Assembly: GCF_000147815.2 (NCBI RefSeq)
Contig: NC_015957.1
Location: forward strand, 6,138,001-6,202,000
Length of the DNA: 64,000 nucleotides
Direction: 5' to 3'
Source of the DNA: Streptomyces violaceusniger Tu 4113
GTDB taxonomy: Bacteria; Actinomycetota; Actinomycetes; Streptomycetales; Streptomycetaceae
The notes beneath the pieces were generated by a model. The model was not told the origin of the DNA. It saw only the letters and a program-made list of their open reading frames with translations, and did not search any database. Of this stretch, positions 13,301 to 26,100 are shown one piece after another. A program made the translations under genes and the position numbers. Every line of letters starts with the position of its first letter. Position 1 is the stretch's first letter.

Positions 13301-14750
13301 CAGCCTCCTCCACCACGAGAGACGCCTGCTCCACAATCACGTGCGCATTCGTCCCGCTCACCCCGAACGCCGACACACCCACCCGACGCGGCCGATCCAC
13401 ATCCGGCCACACCACCTGCTCAGTCAGCAACTCCACCCCACCAACCGACCAATCCACATGCGGCGACGGCTCATCCACATGCAGCGTTCGCGGCAACACA
13501 CCGTGCCGCAGCGCCATCACCATCTTGATCACACCGGCCACACCCGCCGCCGCCTGCGTATGACCGATATTCGACTTCACCGAACCCAACCACAACGGCC
13601 GACCCGGATCCCGATCCTGGCCATACGTGGCCAACAACGCCTGCGCCTCAATCGGATCACCCAGCGTCGTTCCCGTACCGTGCGCCTCCACCGCATCCAC
13701 ATCCACCGCCGACAAACGAGCATTCGCCAACGCCTGCCGAATCACCCGCTGCTGCGACGGACCATTCGGCGCCGTCAACCCATTCGACGCACCATCCTGA
13801 TTCACCGCCGAACCCCGCACCACCGCCAACACCCGATGCCCAAGACGCTCAGCATCAGACAACCGCTCCACCACCAGCATCCCCACGCCCTCGCCCCAGC
13901 CGGTGCCGTCCGCCGCCGCCGCGAACGCCTTGCACCGACCATCGGCGGCCAGGCCGCGCTGACGGGAGAACTGGACAAAGGTGCCGGGTGTCGCCATCAC
14001 CGTGACACCGCCCGCAAGCGCCAGCGAACACTCACCGTTCCGCAGCGCCTGTACCGCCAGATGCAACGCCACCAGCGACGACGAACACGCCGTATCCACC
14101 GTCACCGCCGGCCCCTCGAGCCCCAGGGTGTATGACACCCGGCCGGACGCGACGCTCGCCGCGCTGCCGATTCCGACGTATCCCTCGAGCTCGTCCGGGA
14201 CGGCCGACAGCCGCGATACATAGTCGGAAGACATCAGTCCGGCGAACACCCCGGTCCGGCTGCCCTTCAGGGAGTCGGTCGGAATACCCGCCCGCTCCAG
14301 AGCCTCCCACGATGCCTCCAGCAGCAGCCGCTGCTGGGGATCCATCGCCAGCGCCTCACGCGGCGAGATACCGAACAGGCCGGGGTCGAAGTGGCCGGCG
14401 TCGGGGAGAAACGCACCCTCTCGGGCGTACGACCGGCCCGCGCGGTCCGGATCCGGATCGTACAGGCCGTCCGGATCCCAGCCGCGGTCGGTGGGGAAAC
14501 CGGAGACCGCGTCCACCGCCGACTCCGTCAGCCGCCACAAGTCTTCCGGCGAGCTGACTCCACCCGGAAAACGACAGCTCATGCCAACGATCGCGATCGG
14601 CTCACGGCTCTTGGCCTCGACATCTGCCAGACGCTGACGCGTCTGGCGCAGGTCGGCGGTGAGCTTCTTGAGGTACTCGAGTACCTTTTCGTCGTTCGAC
14701 ATCCCCGTGCCAGTCCCCTCGATCCCCGGTCGGACGTTCTCGCTGCTCAT
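1..14750 (-). CDS. Type I modular polyketide synthase PKS-3, modules 8-11 (3' end outside window)
   Basis: This is the last PKS of the operon visible here; 4916 codons are open and the frame runs off base 1. The ATG at 14750 overlaps the PKS-2 stop (ATGA), pointing to translational coupling. A second in-frame ATG at 14702 begins directly at the docking helix ([14 protein letters not shown]). Domain order: N-terminal coiled-coil docking; module 8 KS-AT-KR-ACP; module 9 KS-AT-KR-ACP; module 10 KS-AT-KR-ACP; module 11 KS, with the window ending in the KS-AT linker. All four KS carry DTACSSS. The AT motifs are HAFHS in modules 8 and 9 (malonyl) and YASHS in module 10 (methylmalonyl). No DH or ER was seen, so these modules should leave hydroxyls. 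The docking helix closely matches that of PKS-2 in sequence type, so it should accept the chain from the PKS-2 C-terminus. Further modules must lie to the left. Confidence 0.95.
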   Translation of the reverse strand, partial: MSSENVRPGIEGTGTGMSNDEKVLEYLKKLTADLRQTRQRLADVEAKSREPIAIVGMSCRFPGGVSSPEDLWRLTESAVDAVSGFPTDRGWDPDGLYDPDPDRAGRSYAREGAFLPDAGHFDPGLFGISPREALAMDPQQRLLLEASWEALERAGIPTDSLKGSRTGVFAGLMSSDYVSRLSAVPDELEGYVGIGSAASVASGRVSYTLGLEGPAVTVDTACSSSLVALHLAVQALRNGECSLALAGGVTVMATPGTFVQFSRQRGLAADGRCKAFAAAADGTGWGEGVGMLVVERLSDAERLGHRVLAVVRGSAVNQDGASNGLTAPNGPSQQRVIRQALANARLSAVDVDAVEAHGTGTTLGDPIEAQALLATYGQDRDPGRPLWLGSVKSNIGHTQAAAGVAGVIKMVMALRHGVLPRTLHVDEPSPHVDWSVGGVELLTEQVVWPDVDRPRRVGVSAFGVSGTNAHVIVEQASLVVEEAGGERVGLPAVPWVVSGVGEAAVRAQAERLREFVAGDPGLDPVDVGWSLVAARSALSHRAVVVGAGRDELLGGLGSVVVGVPVGGGLGVVFAGQGSQRLGMGRGLYEAYPVFAGVWDEVCGELDRYLERPLGEVVWGDDAGLIGETAYTQAGLFALEVSLYRLIVSWGVKPDYLLGHSIGELAAACVAGVWSLEDAARVVAARGRLMQALPSGGAMVSVAVSEGEVRPLLTGGVAVAAVNGPESVVISGDKDEVAEIAGVLAGRGVRTRWLRVSHAFHSSRMDGMLAEFGEVLGSVEFRTPNLPVVSNVSGVVAGEELCSPEYWVRHVRETVRFADGLETLRGLGVGSFLELGPDGTLTGLADGDGLPVLRPDRPEPLTVMAALGGLFVRGVEVDWAAVFPGARRVDLPTYAFQRERFWLESAAVEPASSAVDAAFWDAVERGDAEILGVDADQPLSAALPALASWRRARREESVVDAWRYRVTWTPVVRPSSQLSGLWLVVIEPDAAETDVVAALRAAGAEVRVVTVEELDAAPVAGVVSLLSVEATVSLVQALGVAGIDAPLWCVTRGAVSVADGDVVDPYASAVWGLGRVIGLEHPERWGGLVDLPASWDERTSGLLCSVLSGATREDHTAIRGSDVFGSRLSRVTVSGRGQSAVWEASGAALITGGTGALGSHAARWLAGTGVAEIVLTSRRGSDAPGAGELVAELSAMGVSARIVACDVADRDAVAELLGTIPDLRVVVHAAGVPSWGPLRALTAEDLEAGMRPKVMGAIHLDELTRHMSLDAFVLFSSVAGVWGSGRQGAYAAANAFLDGLAWRRRGVGLVATSVAWGMWDGGGMAVGGEEFLVERGVSGMAPGAAVVALRRALCDDETAIVVADVDWERFGARFTALRPSPLLSELIADTVESRTGAGEFAARLHTMSEGERMRAAVELVRVSAAAVLGHPGPEAINPGRTFQEIGFDSLTAVELRDRIATATGIRPPATMIFDYPTPAALAEYLNVELLGAPQESVPPMPVVAPDDQDPIVIVGMSCRFPGDVESPEDLWRLVDSDGDAITAFPADRGWDLTGLFDAAAGESGTSYARAGGFVHDAGEFDPGLFGISPREALAMDPQQRLLLHAAWEAFERAGVPVDSVRGSRTGVFVGASPQGYGAADASGGYFLTGSSGSVISGRVSYTLGLEGPAVTVDTACSSSLVALHLAVQALRNGECSLALAGGVTVMATPTAFVEFSRQRGLAADGRCKSFAAGADGTGWSEGVGLLLVERLSDAERNGHRVLAVVRGSAVNQDGASNGLTAPNGPSQQRVIRQALASAGLAARDVDAVEAHGTGTTLGDPIEAQALLAAYGQDRDPGRPLWLGSVKSNIGHTQAAAGVAGVIKMVMAMRHGVLPRTLHLDEPSTHVDWSAGAVELLTEQVVWPDVDRPRRVGVSAFGVSGTNAHVIVEQAPRVVEAEDERVGLPAVPWVVSGQSEAAVYAQVQRLRGAVADNLEWDLADVGWSLVAARSALSHRAVVVGAGRDELLGGLGSVVVGVPVGGGLGVVFAGQGSQRLGMGRGLYEAYPVFAGVWDEVCGELDRYLERPLGEVVWGDDAGLIGETAYTQAGLFALEVSLYRLIVSWGVKPDYLLGHSIGELAAACVAGVWSLEDAARVVAARGRLMQALPSGGAMVSVAASEGEVRPLLTGGVAVAAVNGPESVVISGDKDEVAEIAGVLAGREVRTRWLRVSHAFHSSRMDGMLAEFGEVLRGVEFRAPSLPVVSNVSGVVAGEELCSPEYWVRHVRETVRFADGLETLRGLDVGSFLELGPDGTLTALAGGDGVSVLRPDRLEPTVAMEALGGLFARGVEVDWRAVFPGARPVDLPTYAFQRERFWLEPSSAQPATSAVDAAFWDAVERGDFGSFGIDAGQPLSAALPALAAWRHRHQERSLVESWRYRLDWSPIGDVPEQPRLRGTWLVVGAAGDEVAAVLRAAGADTRVVTAVDLGEVPVAGVVSTLSVEATVSLLQDLVAAGVDAPLWCVTRGAVSVADGDVVDPDQAGVWGLGRVIGLEHPERWGGLIDLPAVMDDHAGAALVGVLAGDTGEDQIAIRVTGTWAARLTRAEPSGVASAAWRGRGTALVTGGTGALGRHVARWLADTGLEQIVLTSRRGAEAPGVAELVAELGDRVRVVACDVADREALAALLGTIPDLRTVVHAAGVLDDGVLESLTPERIREVMRAKVAGARYLDELTRGRDLDAFVLFSSAAATVGNAGQGSYAAANAVLDGLAWRRRAEGLVATSVAWGAWADSGMGAGHARAMAPPLALAALQGALDDDETALMVADIDWEHFASRLVGARPNPLLGALLGGAGRRALAADEFADRLRGLPPVERERAVLELVRGQVAAVLGHATPVAIDPTATFQSAGFDSLTAIELRNRLMAATGVQTPASVVFDYPTPELLAGHLREQLLGVGSAALSATVATALVDDDPIAIIGMSCRFPGGVDSPEGLWRLLESGTDAISAFPLDRGWDLVGGTDGVPVGAGGFLYTAADFDPAFFGISPREAVAMDPQQRLLLEVSWEVFERAGIAVDALRGSSTGVFVGTNGQDYAALVGNAPQRTDGHLATGSAASVASGRLSYTFGLEGPAVTVDTACSSSLVAMHLAAQALRAGECGMALAGGATVMATSTAFAEFSRQGALASDGRCKAFAAAADGTGWGEGVGILLLERLSDAERNGHRVLAVMRGSAVNQDGASNGLTAPNGPSQQRVIRQALANARLSAVDVDAVEAHGTGTTLGDPIEAQALLATYGQDRDPERPLLLGSVKSNIGHTQAAAGVAGVIKMVMAMRHGVLPQSLHIDEPTPHVDWTAGRIALLTEPSIWPQRGVPRRAGVSSFGVSGTNAHVILEQASVAAEPETVRTTEPSAVPWVLSARSEAGLRAHAARLRSFVSADGAVHPADAGWSLASTRAMLSHRAVVVGADRAELLRGLEAVANGTPDQGVVTGEAGSPTGVVFVFPGQGSQWVGMALELLESSSVFAGRMAECADVLAPLVDWSLFDVLADERALGRVDVVQPVLWAVMVSLAELWRSFGVVPSAVVGHSQGEIAAACVAGGLSLVDGARVVVLRSKALLVLSGRGGMVSVPVPADRLRDRPGLSVAAVNGPASTVVSGADEVLDAVLVEFPEAKRIPVDYASHSVQVEEIREELAEALAGVEPRGGQVPFYSTVTGRLMDTAELDAGYWYRNLRETVEFQSTIEGLLELGHTVFVEASPHPVLTVGIHDTADATDTPIITTGSLRRDDGGPARFLTALAELSVRGVTADWRQAFGGTVARHVDLPTYPFQRERFWVEPTAPGVVRDGDTIADSEFWAAIEREDAASLATVLQVDDASLGDLLPALSAWRRRRHERSALEAIRYQVNWKPLAGDQAAMLSGSWLVVVSQADAQHEWVSGVCEALAQHGAAPVVCPVDERHMDRAVLSAHLASMTTATSTTGTSSTTSVTGVVSLVALDQRPHPDFASVPVGFAMTVLLTQALGDAGVEAPLWSLTQRAVSTGPGDTIVEPAPASALVWGVGRVIALEQPLRWGGLIDLPTGVNARACAQLARVLSGDSGEDQVAIRAVGTFGRRLAHAPALRTDLPSWNPSGTVLVTGGTGALGGHIARWLAEQGAEHLVLTSRRGMAAPGASELVADLEVAGAAVTVAECDVAERAQLAALIAEVGPLTAVVHTAALLDDATVESLTAEQLHRVLRVKADGAMHLHELTRDMELSAFVLFSSLSGTVGTPGQGNYAPGNAFLDALAECRRAQGLVATSVAWGLWAGGGMGETEAGEVARRHGVPALSPELAVAALRTAVEQGDTVVTVADIEWERHYAAFTATRPSPLLADLPEVRRLVDAGAASVVEETGIGRSGLGERLAGLDGAGQRRLLLDLVRRNAAVVLGHTDPESVPSHRAFKELGFDSVTAVEFRNRLGAATGLRLPATAVFDYPTPLALAEYACSEALGTAAKPLRTEPSRTLVDDDPIVIVGMSCRFPGGVSSPEDLWRLLTEGGDAMSAFPADRGWDLAGLFHSDPGHPGTSYTRTGGFIHDATTFDAGFFGISPREATAMDPQQRLLLEASWEAFERAGIDPRSLRGSTTGVFAGTNGQDYVSLLGGDQPQEFEGHVGTGNSASVMSGRIAYVLGLEGPALTVDTACSSSLVALHLAVQALRSGECSLALAGGVTVMATPSLFVEFSRQRGLAADGRCKAFAGAADGTGFSEGVGMLVVERLSDAERLGHRVLAVVRGSAVNQDGASNGLTAPNGPSQQRVIRQALASAGLAARDVDAVEAHGTGTTLGDPIEAQALLATYGQDRDPGRPLLLGSVKSNIGHTQAAAGVAGLIKMVLALGNGVLPRTLHVDEPSPHVDWSVGGVELLTEQVVWPDVDRPRRVGVSAFGVSGTNAHVLVEQAPVVVGEEAGGERVG
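1430..5925 (-). other. PKS module 10: KS-AT(methylmalonyl)-KR(B-type)-ACP
   Basis: KS DTACSSS near 5415. The AT has GHSQGE and YASHS near 3805. A structural KR subdomain ([14 protein letters not shown]) stands in the DH position. The KR has GGTGALGG near 2430, LDD ([12 protein letters not shown]) and GNYAPGNA with the Asn kept. ACP has [11 protein letters not shown]. Confidence 0.88.
6020..10235 (-). other. PKS module 9: KS-AT(malonyl)-KR(B-type)-ACP
   Basis: KS DTACSSS near 9730. The AT has GHSIGE and HAFHS near 8120 (malonyl). The KR has GGTGALGR near 6945, LDD ([12 protein letters not shown]) and [11 protein letters not shown] has [11 protein letters not shown]. The AT DNA is a near copy of that in module 8. 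Confidence 0.88.
8171..8820 (-). repeat. Malonyl-AT block, copy in module 9
   Basis: 650 bases of malonyl-AT coding DNA matching 12527-13176 with only a few substitutions. A third, slightly more diverged copy lies in module 3 at about 38593-39245. It spans the AT N-terminus, GHSIGE and the region up to just before HAFHS. Confidence 0.85.
10330..14605 (-). other. PKS module 8: KS-AT(malonyl)-KR(A-type)-ACP
   Basis: KS DTACSSS near 14090. The AT has GHSIGE and HAFHS near 12475 (malonyl). The KR has GGTGALGS near 11295. LDD is absent ([11 protein letters not shown]) and the Trp of A-type KRs is present ([11 protein letters not shown], Tyr codon at 10886-10884). ACP serine in GFDSL at 10409-10407. 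Expected product is an unbranched L-hydroxyl unit. Confidence 0.88.
12527..13176 (-). repeat. Malonyl-AT block, copy in module 8
   Basis: Partner of 8171-8820, of identical length, in the adjacent module of the same protein. Confidence 0.85.
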
Positions 14751-17700
14751 GACCCATCGAGTTCCTGGTCGATGATTCCGAACATGTCGTCGAGCGAGGC
14801 CGATTCCAGGTCTCCCTCAACGTTGCTCGACCGCTCCGAACGGTGCAGGTCAGCCCACATCGAAACGATGGTCTCCATCCGCGAGGACAACTGCTCGCGC
14901 ATGGTGTCGTCCTCCGCCATCACCGAAATCATGGCGGCGACCTTGTCCAGCTCCCTGAGCCGGGCCGCGACCGGGTCGGCGGTCTCCGGCGCAATCTCGG
15001 CGAGCACATGCTTCGCCAGCGCCACCGGGGTCGGATAGTCGAAGATCGCGGTCGCGGCCAGCCCGATTCCGGTGGTGGCACCCAGCCGGTTGCGCAGCTC
15101 CACCGCGGTCAGCGAGTCGAAGCCGATCTCCTGGAAGGTCCGCGCCGGATCGATCGCCGACGCGTCCGGGTGCCGCAGCACCGCGGCGACCTGCCCGCGT
15201 ACCAGCTCCACTACGGTCTGGCTCCGTTCCGCGTCCGCCATCTCGGCCAGGCTCTGCCGCAGTGCCACCCCACCGTCACCGGCCTCGGCGGCCCGGCGCG
15301 GCGGGATCGGTGCCAGCGCGCTCAGCACGGGCGGCACCGTTCCGGTGGCCACCACCGCCCGCAGGTGCAGCGGGGTGGCCACGAGCGTGGCTTCGCCGCT
15401 CCGGCACGCGGCGTCGAACAGCTCGAGACCACGCTCGTCGGACAAGGGAACGGCGCCCGTGCGGGCCATGCGGGCCACATCCTCCTCCGACAGGTGTGCG
15501 GTCAGGCCGCTGCGCTGCTGCCACAGGCCCCACGCCACCGACACCGCGGCGAGTCCGTGGGCCCGCCGGTGAGTGGCCAGCGCATCGAGGAAGGCGTTGG
15601 CCGCGGCGTAGTTGCCCTGTCCGGCGCTGCCCAGCACTCCGGTGGCGGAGGAGAACAGCACGAACGCGTCCAGGTCCAGCCGACGTGTCAGCTCGTGCAG
15701 GTGCCAGGCCGCGTTCGCCTTCGGCCGTAGGACGGTGTCCACGCGTTCGGCGGTCATCGAGCCGATGACACCGTCGTCCAGCACCCCGGCGGTGTGAATG
15801 ACGGCGCGCAACGCCGGAATGGTGGCAAGCAGCGCGGTCAGCTGGGCGCGATCGGCCACATCACAGGCGGCGATGCGGATTCGGGCGCCGAGGGCCTCCA
15901 GTTCTGCGGCCAGGTCCGCGGCACCGGCCGCGGTGGCACCGCCGCGGCCCGCCAACACCAGGTCAGTCGCGCCATGGGCGGTCACCAGGTGGCGTGCGAC
16001 CAGACCGCCGAGGGTCCCCGTCCCGCCGGTGATCAGTACGGTGCCGGTGTCCCAGGCGGGGGCCTTCCCGTCCGGTACGGGCGCCTTGACCAGCCTGGGC
16101 ACCAGTAGCGTCCCCGTCCGGATGGCCGCTTCGGGTTCCCCTGTCGCGAGCACGGCGGGCAGCACCCCGAGGTCCGAATCGTCGTGGTCGATCACGACGA
16201 GCCGGTCGGGGTTCTCCTGCTGTGCGGTGCGCAGGAGCCCTCGTACGGAGGCTGCCGCCAGATCCTCCACGTCGTCTCCGCTGGATGTGGCCACCGCGCG
16301 GCGGGTGAGCACCATCAGGCGGGTCTCGGTGAATCGCGCGTCCGCGAGCCAATCCCGCACCACCTCCAGCACTCGGCGCAGGGTGGACGAGATCGCTTCC
16401 GGGGCCGGACCGTCATCCGCCTCGGGCAGACACGGCAGGACCAGCACATCCGGCACCTGGCCGACGGAGGCGAGGTCCCGATGGCGTTGTGGCGGGACAC
16501 CGGCCGCGGTCAGCGCGGCGGTCAGCCGCGGCTCGTCGTGGCCGCCCAGCAGTGCCCAGGACAGAGGCTGCGAGCCGACGGTCCCCGTGGGGAGGGGAAG
16601 CTCCTTCCAGTCCAGCCGGAACAGCGCATCGCTCCGGCTGCCACCGGCCACTTCGAGCAGCCGGCTCTCCGCCACCGGACGCATCGCCAGCGTGTCGATG
16701 GACAGCACGGGAGCCCCGGTGGTGTCCGCCATCCGAATGGCCACCGTATCCGGACCCGCCGGGCTGATCGCCACCCGGAGGGTGGTCGCACCCACCGCGT
16801 GCAGGGTCACCCCGCTCCAGGAGAAGGGCAGATGGGCCTGACCCGGCTCGCTCACGAAGGCGCCCAGGCCGATGCCCTGCAGGGCCGCGTCCAGCAACGC
16901 GGGATGCACTCCGCATCGGGCGGCGTCGCCCGCTACCTGCTCGGGCAACGCGACGTCCAGGAACACCTCGCTGTCATGGATCCATGCCGCCCGCAGACCG
17001 TGGAAGGCGGGGCCGTACTGATATCCCCGCTCGGCCATCGCCGAGTACAGCTCGGTGACGTCGACCGGCTGAGCACCGGCAGGTGGCCAGGCCGACAGGT
17101 TCGCGGGCGGATCGCCATGCTCGCCCGCGCGCAGCGTGCCGCCGGCGTGGCGTATCCAGTCGCCCTCGCGGCGGGAGAACACCGTCAGGGGGCGGTTTCC
17201 GAGGTGGTCCGGGCCTCCGACCGACACCTGGAGCTGCACGGTCTCCTGGTCGGGCACGACGAGCGGTTCGTGCAGCGTCAGCTCTTCCAGTGTGTCGCAG
17301 CCGAGCCGCGCCCCCGCCTGGAGCGCGAGCTCTACGAACGCGGTGCCCGGAAGAAGCACCATGCCCAGGACGGCATGGTCGGCCAGCCACGGCTGCCCGG
17401 CCGACGACAGCGCTCCGGTCAGCACACAGCCGTCCGCGTCCGGGAGCGGCACCGCCGCGCCCAGCAGCGGATGGTCAACGGCTCCCAGGCCCAATCCGGA
17501 TGCGTCGCCGGTGCGCGTGGATGGCGTCAGCCAGAACCGCTCACGCTGGAAGGCATACGTGGGCAAGTCGACGCATCGAGCACCGCTTCCGGCGAAGACC
17601 GTCTGCCAGTTGACCTCGGCACCGTGGACGGACACCTCGGCCAGTGACGTCAGGAACCGTTCCACGCCTCCCTCGTCACGGCGGAGGGAACCGGCGGCCA

Positions 17701-20110
17701 CGATGGGAGTGCCCATCGCGTCTGCGGTGTCCTGGATGCCGATGGTCAGCACCGGGTGCGGGCTGGCCTCGACGAACATCGTGTGACCCTGGCGTATGAG
17801 GGTCTCAACGGTTCCCTGGAACTCCACGGTCTCGCGCAGGTTCCGATACCAGTACCCGGCATCCAGCTCCGTGGTGTCCATGAGCCGTCCGGTCACCGTC
17901 GAATAGAACGGCACCTGACCACCCCGAGGCTCCACGCCCGCCAGAGCCTCCGCCAGCTCTTCCCGGATCTCCTCCACCTGCACCGAATGCGAGGCGTAAT
18001 CCACCGGGATCCGCTTGGCCTCCGGGAACTCCACAAGCACCGCATCCAGGACCTCATCCGCACCGGACACCACCGTGGACGCCGGACCGTTCACCGCCGC
18101 CACCGACAACCCCGGACGGTCCCGCAGCCGGTCGGCAGGCACCGGGACCGACACCATCCCACCCCGACCCGAGAGAGCCAGCAGCGCCTTGCTGCGCAAG
18201 GCCACCACCCGCGCCCCATCCGACAGCGACAAACCACCCGCCACACACGCCGCCGCAATCTCACCTTGTGAGTGACCCACCACCGCCGACGGCAGGACAC
18301 CGTACGAACGCCACAGCTCGGCCAGCGACACCATCACCGCCCACAACACCGGCTGCACCACATCCACCCGGCCCAGTGCCGCCTCATCGCCCAGCACATC
18401 GAACAGCGACCACTCAGCGAACGGAGCCAACACATCAGCACACTCACGCATCCGCCCCGCGAACACCGACGAGGACTCCATCAACTCCAACGCCATCCCG
18501 ACCCACTGCGACCCCTGCCCTGGGAAGACCAACACCACCTCGCGACCGGACTGGGCAGCACCGCCCGTCTCGATGGCGTCCAGCTCGCGCAGCAGTTCCG
18601 CGCGGTTCGCGCCCACGACGACGGCCCGGTGCGACAGGGCCGCGCGGGTCGCGACCAGGGACCATCCCACATCCACGGGGTGGAGCTCGGGGTTCTGCCG
18701 CACGAACGATGCCAACCGCTGGGCCTGCGCCCGTAGCCCGGCCGCCCCAGCACCCGACAGCACCCATGGCACCACGGGCAGCCCCGCCCGGCCGGTGTCC
18801 GGCTCACCGCTCGCGTCCAGCTCCGGTACCTGTTCGAGAATCACATGGGCGTTGGTGCCGCTCACTCCGAACGCGGACACCCCGGCGCGGCGTGGTCGGC
18901 CCTGGTCAGGCCACATGGTCTGCTCGGTCAGCAGCTCGATGGCCCCGGCATTCCAGTCGACGTGCGGGGAGGGCTCATCGACGTGCAGGGTTCGTGGCAG
19001 CACCCCGTTGCTCAGGGCCAGAACCATCTTGATGAGTCCGGCGGCACCCGCGGCCGCCTGGGTGTGTCCGATGTTGGACTTCACCGAGCCCAGCAGCAGC
19101 GGCCGCTCCGGATCACGATCCTGACCGTAGGTGGCCAACAGGGCCTGCGCCTCGATCGGATCACCCAGCGTGGTGCCCGTGCCGTGCGCCTCGACCGCAT
19201 CCACATCACGAGCAGCAAGCCCGGCGCTCGCCAACGCCTGCCGGATCACACGCTGCTGCGACGGGCCGTTCGGCGCCGTCAGGCCGTTGGAGGCACCGTC
19301 CTGGTTGACGGCCGATCCCCGCACCACCGCCAGCACCCGGTGGCCATTCCGCTCGGCATCGGACAGCCGCTCCAGGACGAGCACCCCGGCGCCTTCGGAG
19401 AACCCGGTGCCGTCCGCGGCGGCGGCGAATGCCTTGCACCGCCCGTCCGGTGCGAGCCCGCGCTGGCGGGAGAACTCGACCAGCAGGTCCGGTGTCGTCA
19501 TCACCGCCACGCCACCCGCCAGCGCCAGTGTGCTTTCGCCCCGGCGCAGGGATTCGCAGGCCCAGTGCACGCTGACCAGCGAGGAGGAGCACGCGGTGTC
19601 CACGGTGACGGCGGGGCCCTCGAGTCCGAGGGTGTAGGCCACGCGGCCGGAGATCACGGAGGTGGAGTTCCCGGTGAGCAGGTACCCTTCGGAGCCGTCC
19701 GGAGTGGCGGCCTGGCCCGCGCCGTACGTCGTCGAAGCGGCGCCCGCGAACACCCCGGTGCGGGTGCCCTTCAGGGCGAGGGGATCGATACCGGCGCGTT
19801 CGAAGGCTTCCCAGCACGCCTCGAGCCACAGCCGTTGCTGGGGATCGGCGGCCAGCGCCTCTCGGGGGGAGATGGTGAAGAATCCCGCGTCGAAGTCCGC
19901 CGCGTTCTGAAGGAAGCCGCCGGTCCTGGCGTATGTCGTGCCGGGTCGGCTCCGGTCCTGGTCGTAGAGCGCGTCAAGGTCCCAGCCGCGGTCGGTCGGG
20001 AGCTCGGATATCGCGTCCGCGCCGTTCTCCAGCAGCCGCCACAGCGACTCCGGGGAGTCGACACCGCCCGGGAGCCGACAGCTCATGCCGACGATGGCGA
20101 TCGGTTCGTC
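14747..20110 (-). other. PKS module 7: KS-AT(methylmalonyl)-DH-KR-ACP and C-terminal docking tail
   Basis: KS DTACSSS near 19590 but with departures around the conserved FFGISPREA...[10 protein letters not shown] stretch, which here reads FFTISPREA...[17 protein letters not shown] near 17990. The DH has [10 protein letters not shown] and DAALQ. The KR has [11 protein letters not shown] and [11 protein letters not shown] has [11 protein letters not shown]. The tail after the ACP is acidic and helical. Expected product is a 2-methyl double bond. Confidence 0.9.
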
Positions 20111-23100
20111 CGCCGGGTGCGCAACCACGGGTGCCGGTACGGACACCGACACATCAGTGGAGCCGAACAGCTCAATGTCGAGATGGCGGGCGAGCGCGGC
20201 CGGAGTGGGATGGTCGAAGATCAAGGTGGCCTGCAACCGCCGCCCGGTCGCCGTGCGCAGCCTGTTGCGCAGTTCCACGGCAGAGAGCGAGTCGAAGCCG
20301 AGTTCCTTGAACGGCCGTTGCGGGGTCACCGATTCCGGACCGCCGTGGCCGAGCACGGCCGCCGACTGTCGGCGGACCAGGTCGAGCAGAGCGCCGAGGC
20401 GTTCGTCCTCCGCCAGCCCCGCGAGACCGTCGTACCCACCGTTGTCCACCGCGTCGGCCGGGCCCGGAAGGGCGCGGGCGAGGGAAGCTGCGAGCGGAGC
20501 GCGTACGAGGCCGCGCAGCAGGGCGGGCACCGGTTCAGCGGCCGGTGAGGACGGTTCGTACCGCATCGGCACCAGCAGGGTGTCGCCGGTCGCCCGGGCG
20601 GCGTCGAAGAGGGCCAGCCCCTCATCAGTGGACAGCGGGCGGACGCCGGACCGGGCGAGCCGGTCGGAGGTCAGGTGTTCGGTCAGCCCGCTGCGCTGCT
20701 CCCAGAAGCCCCAGGCCAGAGAGGTCGCGGGCAGTCCCTGTGCCCGGCGGCGCGCGGCCAGCGCGTCCAGGAAGGCGTTGGCCGCCGCGTAATTGCCCTG
20801 TCCGGGGCCACCGAGCACCCCGGCCGCGGACGAGAACAACACGAACTCGGCCAGGTCCCGGTCCCGGGTCAGTTCGTGCAGATGCCATGCGGCGTCCGCC
20901 TTGGGGCGCAGCACCGTCCGCAGCCGCTCCGGGGTGAGCGACCCGATCACGGCGTCGTCGAGGACACCGGCCGTGTGCACCACGCCCCGCAGATTCGGTA
21001 GCGAGTCGACCAACGCGGCGGTGGCGTCCCGGTCCGACACATCGCATGCGGCCACGCGTACGCGCGCCCCGGCGGCCTCCAGCTCGGCGACCAGCTCCGC
21101 CACGTCCGGAGCGGTGTTCCCCCGACGGCCGGCCAGCACCAGCTCCGTCACTCCGTGCTCGCGCACCAGATGGCGAGCCACCAGCCCGCCCAGAGTCCCG
21201 GTGCCGCCGGTGATCAGTACGGTGCCGCCGGAGAGCGGTCGCGGGATGGTGAGGGCCAGCTTGCCGATGTGCCGCGCCTGGGAGAGATGGCGGAAGGCGT
21301 CATCGGCCTGACGTACGTCCTGGATCCGCAGCGGCAGCGGGGTGAACACGCCCTGGTGGAACAGGGAGAGCAGTTCGGTGAGTAGTCGGTGGATCCGGTC
21401 GGGGCCGGCGTCGAGGAGTTCAAAGGCCCGGTACGACACGCCGTGGCGCGCCATCACTTCCTCGGCGTCGCGGAGATCGGTCCTGCCCATCTCGATCAGC
21501 CGCCCGCCGGGGCGCAGCAGTCCGAGTGAGCAGTCGAGGAGTTCGCCGGTCAGCGAATTGAGTACGACATCCAACCCGTCCGGTGCGCCCGCGCGGAAGC
21601 GTTCCGCGAACTCCGTCGAGCGGGAGGACGCGATCCGCTGCGGGGCGACACCGCATTCGCGCACCGCATCCCATTTGGCCGGGCTCGCGGTGGCGAACAC
21701 CTCGGCGCCCAGCCACTGGGCCACCTGCACTGCCGCCATCCCGACGCCACCGGCCGCCGCGTGCACCAGCACCGACTCGCCGCTGCGCACATCGGCCAGG
21801 TCGACCAACGCGTACATCGCGGTGAGGAAGGCGATCGGGGTGGCGGCGGCCTGCGGGAAGGACCAGCCGGCCGGGATCGGGGCCACCAGCCGGTGATCGG
21901 TGATCGCCACCGGTCCGAAGGCTCCGGAGAACAGACCCATCACCCGGTCTCCGGGTGCCATTCCGGCTACTCCGGAGCCGATCTCCAGCACCGTTCCGGC
22001 GCCTTCGCTGCCCAGCAGACCGGCCTTGTCCGGGTACATCCCCAAGGCCAGGAGGACGTCACGGAAGTTGACCCCGGCCGCGTGCACGGCCACCCGGACC
22101 TCGCCCGCTCCCAGTGGCCTGGACACCTCCGCGCAGGGCGCGAGGACAAGCTGCTCCAATGTGCCCTCGCCGGCGGCCGCCAGCCGCCAGGTGTCCGTTT
22201 CCGCCGGGATCGGCAACGCCGGCGAGGTGGCCCGTACCAGCCTGGGCACCAGCGCCTTCCCGGCCCGGATGGCCACCTGCGGTTCGTCGGTGGTGAGCAA
22301 TGCCGGGAGCGCGGACCATGTGGACGGATCCTCGTCCGCCGTGTCCACGAGCACGAAACGGCCGGGGTTCTCGGTCTGCGCGGTACGTATGAGGCCCCAG
22401 ACCGCGGCAGCGGCGAGGCTCTCCGGATTCTCACCGGCCATGGTCGCGACCGCGCCCCGCGTCATCACGACGAGGCGGGCGTCCCCGAACCGGTCGTCCG
22501 CCAGCCACGCCTGCGCGACCTCGAGGACGCGGCTGCTGAGCGCGTACACGCCCTCCGGGCTCTCCTCGGCGGGAGAAAGCCTGAACACCACCGCCCCGGC
22601 TTCCGGCTGGACCGCCGCCGGTTCGGCCAGTTGGGCCGCGGACTCGATGACGGGGAAGTCCTCTTCAGCCGAGGCGTCGGGCGAGCCGGGCAGGGTGAGT
22701 TCGGTCCAGTCGACCCGGAACAGCGAATCGTGGTGGGCATCGCCGAGCCCGCCCTCGGATACCGGGCGCAGGACCAGAGACTCGGCCGACAGCACCGGTG
22801 CCCCCGTGCCGTCCATGGCCAGGAGCGAGATGGCGTCCGGGCCGGCCGGTGACAGTGCGACCCGCAAGGTGGTGGCACCGACAGCGTGCAGGGTGACGCC
22901 GGTCCAGGCGAACGGAAGGTGCGGTCGGCCTGGTTCGGTCACGAACGCGCCCAGTCCGGCGCCGTGCAGGGCGGCGTCCAGCAGGGCGGGATGAACACCG
23001 AAGCGGCCCGCGTCGCGCGCGGCCATCTCGTCCAAGGCCACCTCGGCGAACACCTCGTCGCCGCGCCGCCATGCGGTATGCAGCCCCTGGAAGACGGGCC

Positions 23101-26100
23101 CGTACGCGTAACCGCGGGCGCTCATCTCGGCGTAGACATCGGTGAGGTCGACCCGTGTGGCGCCCTCCGGCGGCCACACCGTCCGGTCCACGGTGGCCGT
23201 GTCGCCACCGGGGCTGACGCTGCCGGTGGCGTGCCGTATCCAGGCCCGGTCCCGGCCCGGCCTGGAGTACACCGCGACCGACCGGCGACCGCTCTCGTCC
23301 GGTCCGCCGACCGCCACCTGGGTCTGTACGTCTCCGTGTGCGGGCAGCACGAGCGGCGCCTGCAGGGTCAGCTCGTCCAGCGTGCGACAGTCCACGTGCA
23401 GCCCCGCTTGCACGGCCAGTTCAACGAATCCGGTGCCCGGCAGCAACACCTTGCCCAGCACGGCGTGATCGCGCAGCCAGGGGTGGGTGGCCGTGGAGAG
23501 CGAGCCGGTCAGCACACAGCCGCCGGATTCGGGAAGTGGCAACACCGCGCTCAGCAAGGGGTGATCGAGACCGACGAGGCCCGCGCCTCCGACATCGCTC
23601 GCGCCGCGCACCGGATCCAGCCAGAACCACTCATGCTGGAATGCATAGGTCGGCAGATCGACCCTCCGCGCCCCGGCCTCGGCGAACAGCGGCTGCCAGT
23701 CCACCGGCACACCCTCGGTGAACAGCCGACCGACGGTGCTGAGGAAGGAGACCAGGCCACCGTCGTCGCGGCGCAGCGATCCGGTGGTGATGATGGGGGT
23801 GTCGGTGGCGTCGGCGGTGTCGTGGATGCCGACGGTCAGCACCGGATGCGGGCTGGCCTCCACGAACGCCGTATGTCCGAGCTCCAGCAGTCCCTCGATC
23901 GTGGACTGGAACTCCACGGTCTCGCGCAGGTTCCGGTACCAGTACCCGGCGTCCAGCTCCGCGGTGTCCATGAGCCGCCCGGTCACCGTCGAATAGAACG
24001 GAACCTGCCCGCCCCGCGGCTCCACACCCGCCAGAGCCTCCGCCAGCTCTTCCCGGATCTCCTCCACCTGCACCGAATGCGACGCGTAATCCACCGGAAT
24101 CCGCTTGGCCTCTGGAAACTCCGCGAGCACCGCGTCCAGCACCTCGACAGCACCGGACACCACTGTGGACGCCGGACCATTCACCGCCGCCACCGACAAC
24201 CCCGGACGGTCCCGCAGCCGGTCGGCAGGCACCGGGACCGACACCATCCCACCCCGACCCGACAAGACCAGCAACGCCTTGCTCCGCAGCACCACCACCC
24301 GCGCCCCATCCACCAGCGACAGACCACCCGCCACACACGCCGCCGCGATCTCACCCTGCGAATGACCCACCACCGCCGACGGCACCACACCAAACGAACG
24401 CCACAACTCCGCCAACGACACCATCACCGCCCACAACACCGGCTGCACCACATCGACACGAGCCAGCGCCCGCTCATCCGCCAACACATCCGAAAGCGAC
24501 CACTCCACCAACGGAGCCAACGCATCGGCGCATTCGCCCATCCGCCGCGCGAACACCGGCGAGGACTCCATCAGCTCCAACGCCATCCCGGCCCACTGCG
24601 ACCCCTGCCCCGGGAAGACGAACACCACTCCGGAGTGCGTTCGGGCCTCGCCGATCGCGGAGCTGCCATTGGCCACGGCCGCCAGCTCACGGAGGAGGTC
24701 ATCGCGGTCAGCGCCGACGACCACGGCACGGTGTGGCAGGGCGGCGCGGGTCGACGTCAGCGACCAGCCGACATCCACCGGACTCAGGTCCGGCCGGTCG
24801 CCGACAAAGGCCATGAGGCGCTCTGCTTGTGCGCGGACACCGGACTCGCCGGCACCCGACACTACCCACGGCACGACCCCAGAGTCGTCGCGTTCCGGCG
24901 AGAGCTCGGGCTCGGCGACCGGCTCGGCGACCGGCTCGGCGACCGGCTCGGGGGCCTGCTCCAGAATCACATGCGCGTTCGTGCCGCTCACTCCGAAGGC
25001 GGACACTCCGGCGCGGCGGGGCCGTGCGGTCTCCGGCCATGCCGTCCGCGCGCTCAGGAGTTCCACCGCGCCGGTGGACCAGTCCACATGGGGCGTCGGC
25101 TCATCGATATGGAGGCTCTGCGGCAGCACGCCGTGGCGCATCGCCATCACCATCTTGATCACACCGGCCACACCGGCCGCCGCCTGCGTATGACCGATGT
25201 TCGACTTGATCGACCCCAGGAGCACCGGCCGCTCCGGATCCCGGCCCTGACCGTAGGTGGCCAACAGGGCCTGCGCCTCGATCGGATCGCCCAGCGTCGT
25301 CCCCGTACCGTGAGCCTCCACCGCGTCCACATCCACCGTGGACAAACCGGCGTTCGCCAACGCCTGCCGGATCACCCGCTGCTGCGACGGACCATTCGGC
25401 GCCGTCAACCCATTCGACGCACCGTCCTGATTCACCGCCGAACCCCGCACCACCGCAAGGATGGGATGCCCATGGCGTTCGGCATCGGACAGCCGCTCCA
25501 CCACCAGCATTCCGGCACCCTCACCCCAGCCGGTGCCGTCCGCCGCCGCCGCGAACGCCTTGCAGCGTCCATCGGCCGCCAGCGCACGCTGGCGGGAGAA
25601 TTCCACGAAGATACCGGCGGTCGTCATGACGCTCGCGCCACCCGCCAGGGCCAGCGAGCACTCTCCGGACCGCAGGGCCCGTACCGCCAGGTGCAAGGCC
25701 ACCAGCGCCGACGAACACGCCGTATCCACGGTCAGCGCGGGGCCTTCGAGACCGAGGACGTAGGAGACCCGGCCGGACATGACCGATGCCGAGTTGCCCG
25801 TGCCCACCCGGCCCTCGAAGTCGCCCGTCTCGTCCGCCTTCAGCAGGGCCGCGTAGTCCTGGCCGTTCGTTCCCGTGAACACGCCGGTCTCGCTGCCCCG
25901 CAGCGCCGTGGGGTCGATGCCTGCCCGCTCCAGCGCCTCCCACGACACCTCGAGCAGCAGCCGCTGTTGCGGGTCCATCGCCACCGCTTCACGCGGGGAG
26001 ATCCCGAAGAATCCGGCATCGAACTCACCGGCTCCGGCGACGAACGCGGCCGCTCGGGTGGAGGAGGTGCCCCGGTGGTCGGGGTCCGGATGGAACAGGT

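Noticed and set aside
24915..24955. A short tandem repeat (ggctcggcgacc, three copies) taken as a regulatory repeat
   Set aside because: It encodes EPVA repeats in the KS-AT linker of module 6; a linker length polymorphism is the simpler reading.
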